Source of the DNA: Bythopirellula goksoeyrii
GTDB lineage: Bacteria > Planctomycetota > Planctomycetia > Pirellulales > Lacipirellulaceae
Length of the DNA: 64,000 nt
Direction: 5' to 3'
Assembly (NCBI RefSeq): GCF_008065115.1
Contig: NZ_CP042913.1
Coordinates: forward strand, 4,443,278 to 4,507,277
The notes beneath the pieces were generated by a model that made no database searches, was not told the origin of the DNA, and worked only from the letters and a program-made list of their open reading frames with translations. Shown in pieces: positions 61,628 to 64,000 of the stretch. Both the position numbers and the translations under genes were made by a program. The first letter of the stretch is position 1, and the number at the start of each line of letters is the position of its first letter.

Positions 61628-64000
61628 TCAGCAACTTCGATCGGATCTTAGTTGGAAAAACGCTCCCAAAGCGCAGAGCAGCAACGTCAACCCAACTGGT
61701 TCAGGCACGGCGTGAGCAGAGGCTAGAGCTACCGATGTGCCGTACTGATTCTGCCAGATCCCCAAATCAATGGCGTCGACGCTCCCATCGTTGTTGGCAT
61801 CCCCCGTGGCTAGCGAGCCGGCACTGCCGAACCCACGCTGCCAGATGAGAAAATCTCGTCCATCGACCTCTCCATCCTCATCGAAGTCAGCGTTCTCGAC
61901 CACTGACGCAACGACCGAGAGGACACCGCTAGTGAGCAGATTGGAATCATCCCAAGCCAGTCCACTAGTAAGTCCTGGTAGATCGAGGACAAAAGCGCCG
62001 ATTGAATTTGAGAAATCGAACAGATCAAAAGAGTTACCCGCTTCGGGAGTAAAACTCAAGAGGTCGATATCCAGAGTTCCTCCCGCCATCAGCGTCCCGC
62101 CGATGATGAGTTTGTCAAAGCTGGAAGTCGACGCGATTTCCATCTTGAGCGTGCCGCCAGCGTTTTGAACGAAATTGCCTGAGAGATCCATTGTGCCTGG
62201 CGAAGCACCGGGCGAGACAAGACCTTCATTGAGGACATTGCCGATGATCTCTCCGCTGCCGCTAAGCTCACCCATCGCTCCAACCGAGACCATCGGAGCA
62301 AACAAAGTCCCCGAAGCACCCATCACTAGGGTACCCTCACCCATGGCGGAGCCGACCTCGACCCTCTCGGCTGCGTTGAGCCATCCACTGTTAATGCTCA
62401 AGGTTGCGTTATTGCCCGCATTGGGAGCCACCAGCAGCATTCCGGCGTGTTGGCCGACGGCATCCACCACGACCGAGCCCGTCTCGATTACGGCCAAGTC
62501 GTACTTAGAAGGCTGCCAATTGGAACCGGCAGTAATGCCGCCGTCATCAGTTTTCCAGTTCATGATATGGGCGTAGCGATTATTGAACCCGCCGTTAAAC
62601 ACGATCGGTGCGGGAGCAGGAAACTCTCCCTTCTCGTTAATGAACTCGATGAGGTTAATGTATCCATCGTTGTCGAAGTCGGCGTTCCATACCAGATTTC
62701 CACCGTGCAGAGTCTCCCATGCATCAGCCATGCCATCGTTGTCGGCGTCGTAACCAACGGGGTGCGAAGTCATCGGGGCCGCGAGCAGTCCATTGAGTTC
62801 ACTTGCATTAGGGGCCGCAGCCCCCAGAGGAACTCCCGTGAAATTGGTCACATTTCCAATCACACGACTATCAATCGCATCACGAGCCCACCACCAATTC
62901 CCCACGTAGTCGACGATTTGATGATAAGCATCTGTAGCCGTTTGAGTTGCAACGGGCGGTGTTGCAAAAGGGGACCCCATAAACTCAAGTGTCTGGTCGG
63001 TCTGATTATTAATCACAAACATCGCCATGCCCGTGTTGGACCCATCAAGCACTGCGTCCTTATCGGGATCGATAAAATTGCCCGATTGATAGACTCGCGT
63101 ATCGACATTCTTATCGACGCTGAAAGCAACATTCGGATTACCTTGCGTGCCAGGTCCTGCCACGATGTAGTTGCCGACATAGTTGATATCAGATTTCTCT
63201 TGATCTGATTCGCTGCTGCCACCGGTATAGCTGGCTCGATCGCGAAAGTTGTAGACGACATTATTGCGGAAGTCCGCCGTCAAGGTCTCCCCGTTATAAG
63301 TTCCGAACCGCGCCTGCCGACTGGCGTTGTGGGCATACAGATTATGATGAAAAGTAACTTGTGAGCTGATCCGAGGACGTATCAGCGAACCATAAGCATG
63401 ATTACTCACCAACGCATCATGAATCGTTGAATACTGGACGGTAACATTGGTATTGTTGTTCGCCACTGAAAGAATCTCATCTTCCGACCAAGATGCGGAC
63501 ACGTGATCAAGAATCATGTTGGTTCCCAATCCACTTCCTGCAAATGTGATGGAATCTGAATTATCACCTGTTCCCTTGCGAAATGACATGTAACGCAATA
63601 TAACATTGCGGTTTTCCTTACCTCCGCTATGTGTCAATTGCACCATATCCCCATAGACAGTTACGGGCCCAGGCGCAGTTTGGCCGGCGATGTAATAGTT
63701 GGAAAGATTTTTGATATCGAGGTTATCTGAGGTTAGGTTAATCGTGCCTGCGACATCGAAAATGATAATCTTGTTCGTACTATTCTCTTGAAATGCACCG
63801 CGCAATGAACCTGCACCACTGTCATTCAAGTTGGTCACACGATACACAGTGGCATTAGAAAACCAGCCAGCCGCTGGTGCGGTGCCTGAAAAAGAACCAC
63901 CGTAACCTTCAGCACCAGGAAAAAAAGGCAGTTGGGCCCAGCTGACTGACACCGAACTAACTAGCAAGAAAGTAACGCCCAGCGAACAACGCCCATAAGA
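61628..64000 (-). CDS. Pectate lyase (5'-truncated by window) with repeats, dockerin
   Basis: The frame is open to the edge, so the true start lies at or beyond 64000; 790 residues are visible. A signal peptide (SLGVTFLLVSSVSVSWAQ) precedes the PL1-type helix: PFFPGAEGYGGSFSG, VTNLNDSGAGSLRGAFQ, YIAGQTAPGPVTVYG, MILDHVSASWSEDE, HHNLYAHNASRQARFG. Calcium-type repeats (DADNDGMADAWE, ADFDNDGYINLIEF) and an autotransporter-like beta-helix array (AERVEVGSAMGEGTLVMGASG, GEIIGNVLNEGLVSPGASPG) follow. Dockerin-like repeats (DFDEDGEVDGRDFLIWQRGFG, DANNDGSVDAIDLGIWQNQYG) and a PEP tail (VPEPVGLTLLLCALGAFF) end it. It is a tandem paralogue of the preceding gene, 69 bases away. Confidence 0.85.
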   Translation of the reverse strand, partial: SYGRCSLGVTFLLVSSVSVSWAQLPFFPGAEGYGGSFSGTAPAAGWFSNATVYRVTNLNDSGAGSLRGAFQENSTNKIIIFDVAGTINLTSDNLDIKNLSNYYIAGQTAPGPVTVYGDMVQLTHSGGKENRNVILRYMSFRKGTGDNSDSITFAGSGLGTNMILDHVSASWSEDEILSVANNNTNVTVQYSTIHDALVSNHAYGSLIRPRISSQVTFHHNLYAHNASRQARFGTYNGETLTADFRNNVVYNFRDRASYTGGSSESDQEKSDINYVGNYIVAGPGTQGNPNVAFSVDKNVDTRVYQSGNFIDPDKDAVLDGSNTGMAMFVINNQTDQTLEFMGSPFATPPVATQTATDAYHQIVDYVGNWWWARDAIDSRVIGNVTNFTGVPLGAAAPNASELNGLLAAPMTSHPVGYDADNDGMADAWETLHGGNLVWNADFDNDGYINLIEFINEKGEFPAPAPIVFNGGFNNRYAHIMNWKTDDGGITAGSNWQPSKYDLAVIETGSVVVDAVGQHAGMLLVAPNAGNNATLSINSGWLNAAERVEVGSAMGEGTLVMGASGTLFAPMVSVGAMGELSGSGEIIGNVLNEGLVSPGASPGTMDLSGNFVQNAGGTLKMEIASTSSFDKLIIGGTLMAGGTLDIDLLSFTPEAGNSFDLFDFSNSIGAFVLDLPGLTSGLAWDDSNLLTSGVLSVVASVVENADFDEDGEVDGRDFLIWQRGFGSAGSLATGDANNDGSVDAIDLGIWQNQYGTSVALASAHAVPEPVGLTLLLCALGAFFQLRSDRSC

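Noticed and set aside
62447-63208. 253-residue plus-strand ORF
   Set aside because: Antisense to the second pectate lyase; shadow of a long repetitive gene.
1-64000. CRISPR arrays, tRNA, rRNA or transposons
   Set aside because: I saw no spaced direct repeats, cloverleaf-like or rRNA-like sequence, nor transposase motifs; short RNAs could still be missed by eye.

Overview
The window looks like a chromosomal segment of a planctomycete, probably of the Pirellulales. The evidence is three pseudopilin-like DUF1559 proteins with the GFTLVELLVVIAIIG leader, about ten secreted proteins carrying a dockerin-like DFDGDGDVDGxDFLxWQR cassette, many C-terminal PEP-CTERM sorting tails, one LEPR-XLL N-terminus, and many TTG/GTG starts. 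The genus assignment is inference. I see no rRNA, tRNA, CRISPR array, transposase or phage gene.

Layout. 0-8 kb: a DUF1559 protein with an EF-hand lipoprotein, a beta-propeller dockerin protein, two tandem PEP-CTERM paralogues and an alkaline-phosphatase-fold/TPR protein that lacks metal ligands. 8-19 kb: a GntR/LacI-type regulator with a BadF-type sugar kinase and a GNAT protein, divergent from a tight five-gene operon (ManA-type isomerase, six-hairpin glycosidase, SDR, mannonate dehydratase, SDR), then an SMP-30 lactonase. This is a uronate/sugar-acid block. 19-42 kb: a frame-broken membrane-protein gene, a large glucose/sorbosone-dehydrogenase-like surface protein, a minus-strand run (PEP-CTERM pair, DUF1559, lipoprotein, GH16, CBM-like protein), a LacI regulator, a GPH symporter, a GH94-like 1155-residue protein, GH17, a GH55-like twin beta-helix protein and GH30. 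That enzyme set fits beta-1,3/1,6-glucan (laminarin-type) use. 42-54 kb: a truncated glycosidase remnant, GH10 xylanase, LacI, PEP-CTERM protein, DUF1559, lipoprotein, GPH symporter, second GH10 and a GH3, a xylan block. 54-64 kb: GH28, a CE8-CE12 fusion, an orphan sugar-binding protein and two pectate lyases, a pectin block.

How it may work together. Secreted enzymes carry dockerin-like and/or PEP-CTERM tails, suggesting attachment to the cell surface. Oligosaccharides would enter through the two GPH symporters and be finished by cytoplasmic enzymes (GH3, GH94-like), with uronates routed through mannonate dehydratase. No SusC/SusD genes are visible. Instead the order PEP-CTERM protein, DUF1559 pseudopilin, small lipoprotein, CAZyme or transporter occurs twice in full, with a partial copy at the left edge. 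This repeated cassette is the best candidate for an undescribed system: a surface apparatus for polysaccharide capture. Two LacI genes and the GntR-type gene have inverted repeats beside or inside recognisable sigma70-like promoters, so local substrate-responsive control is likely.
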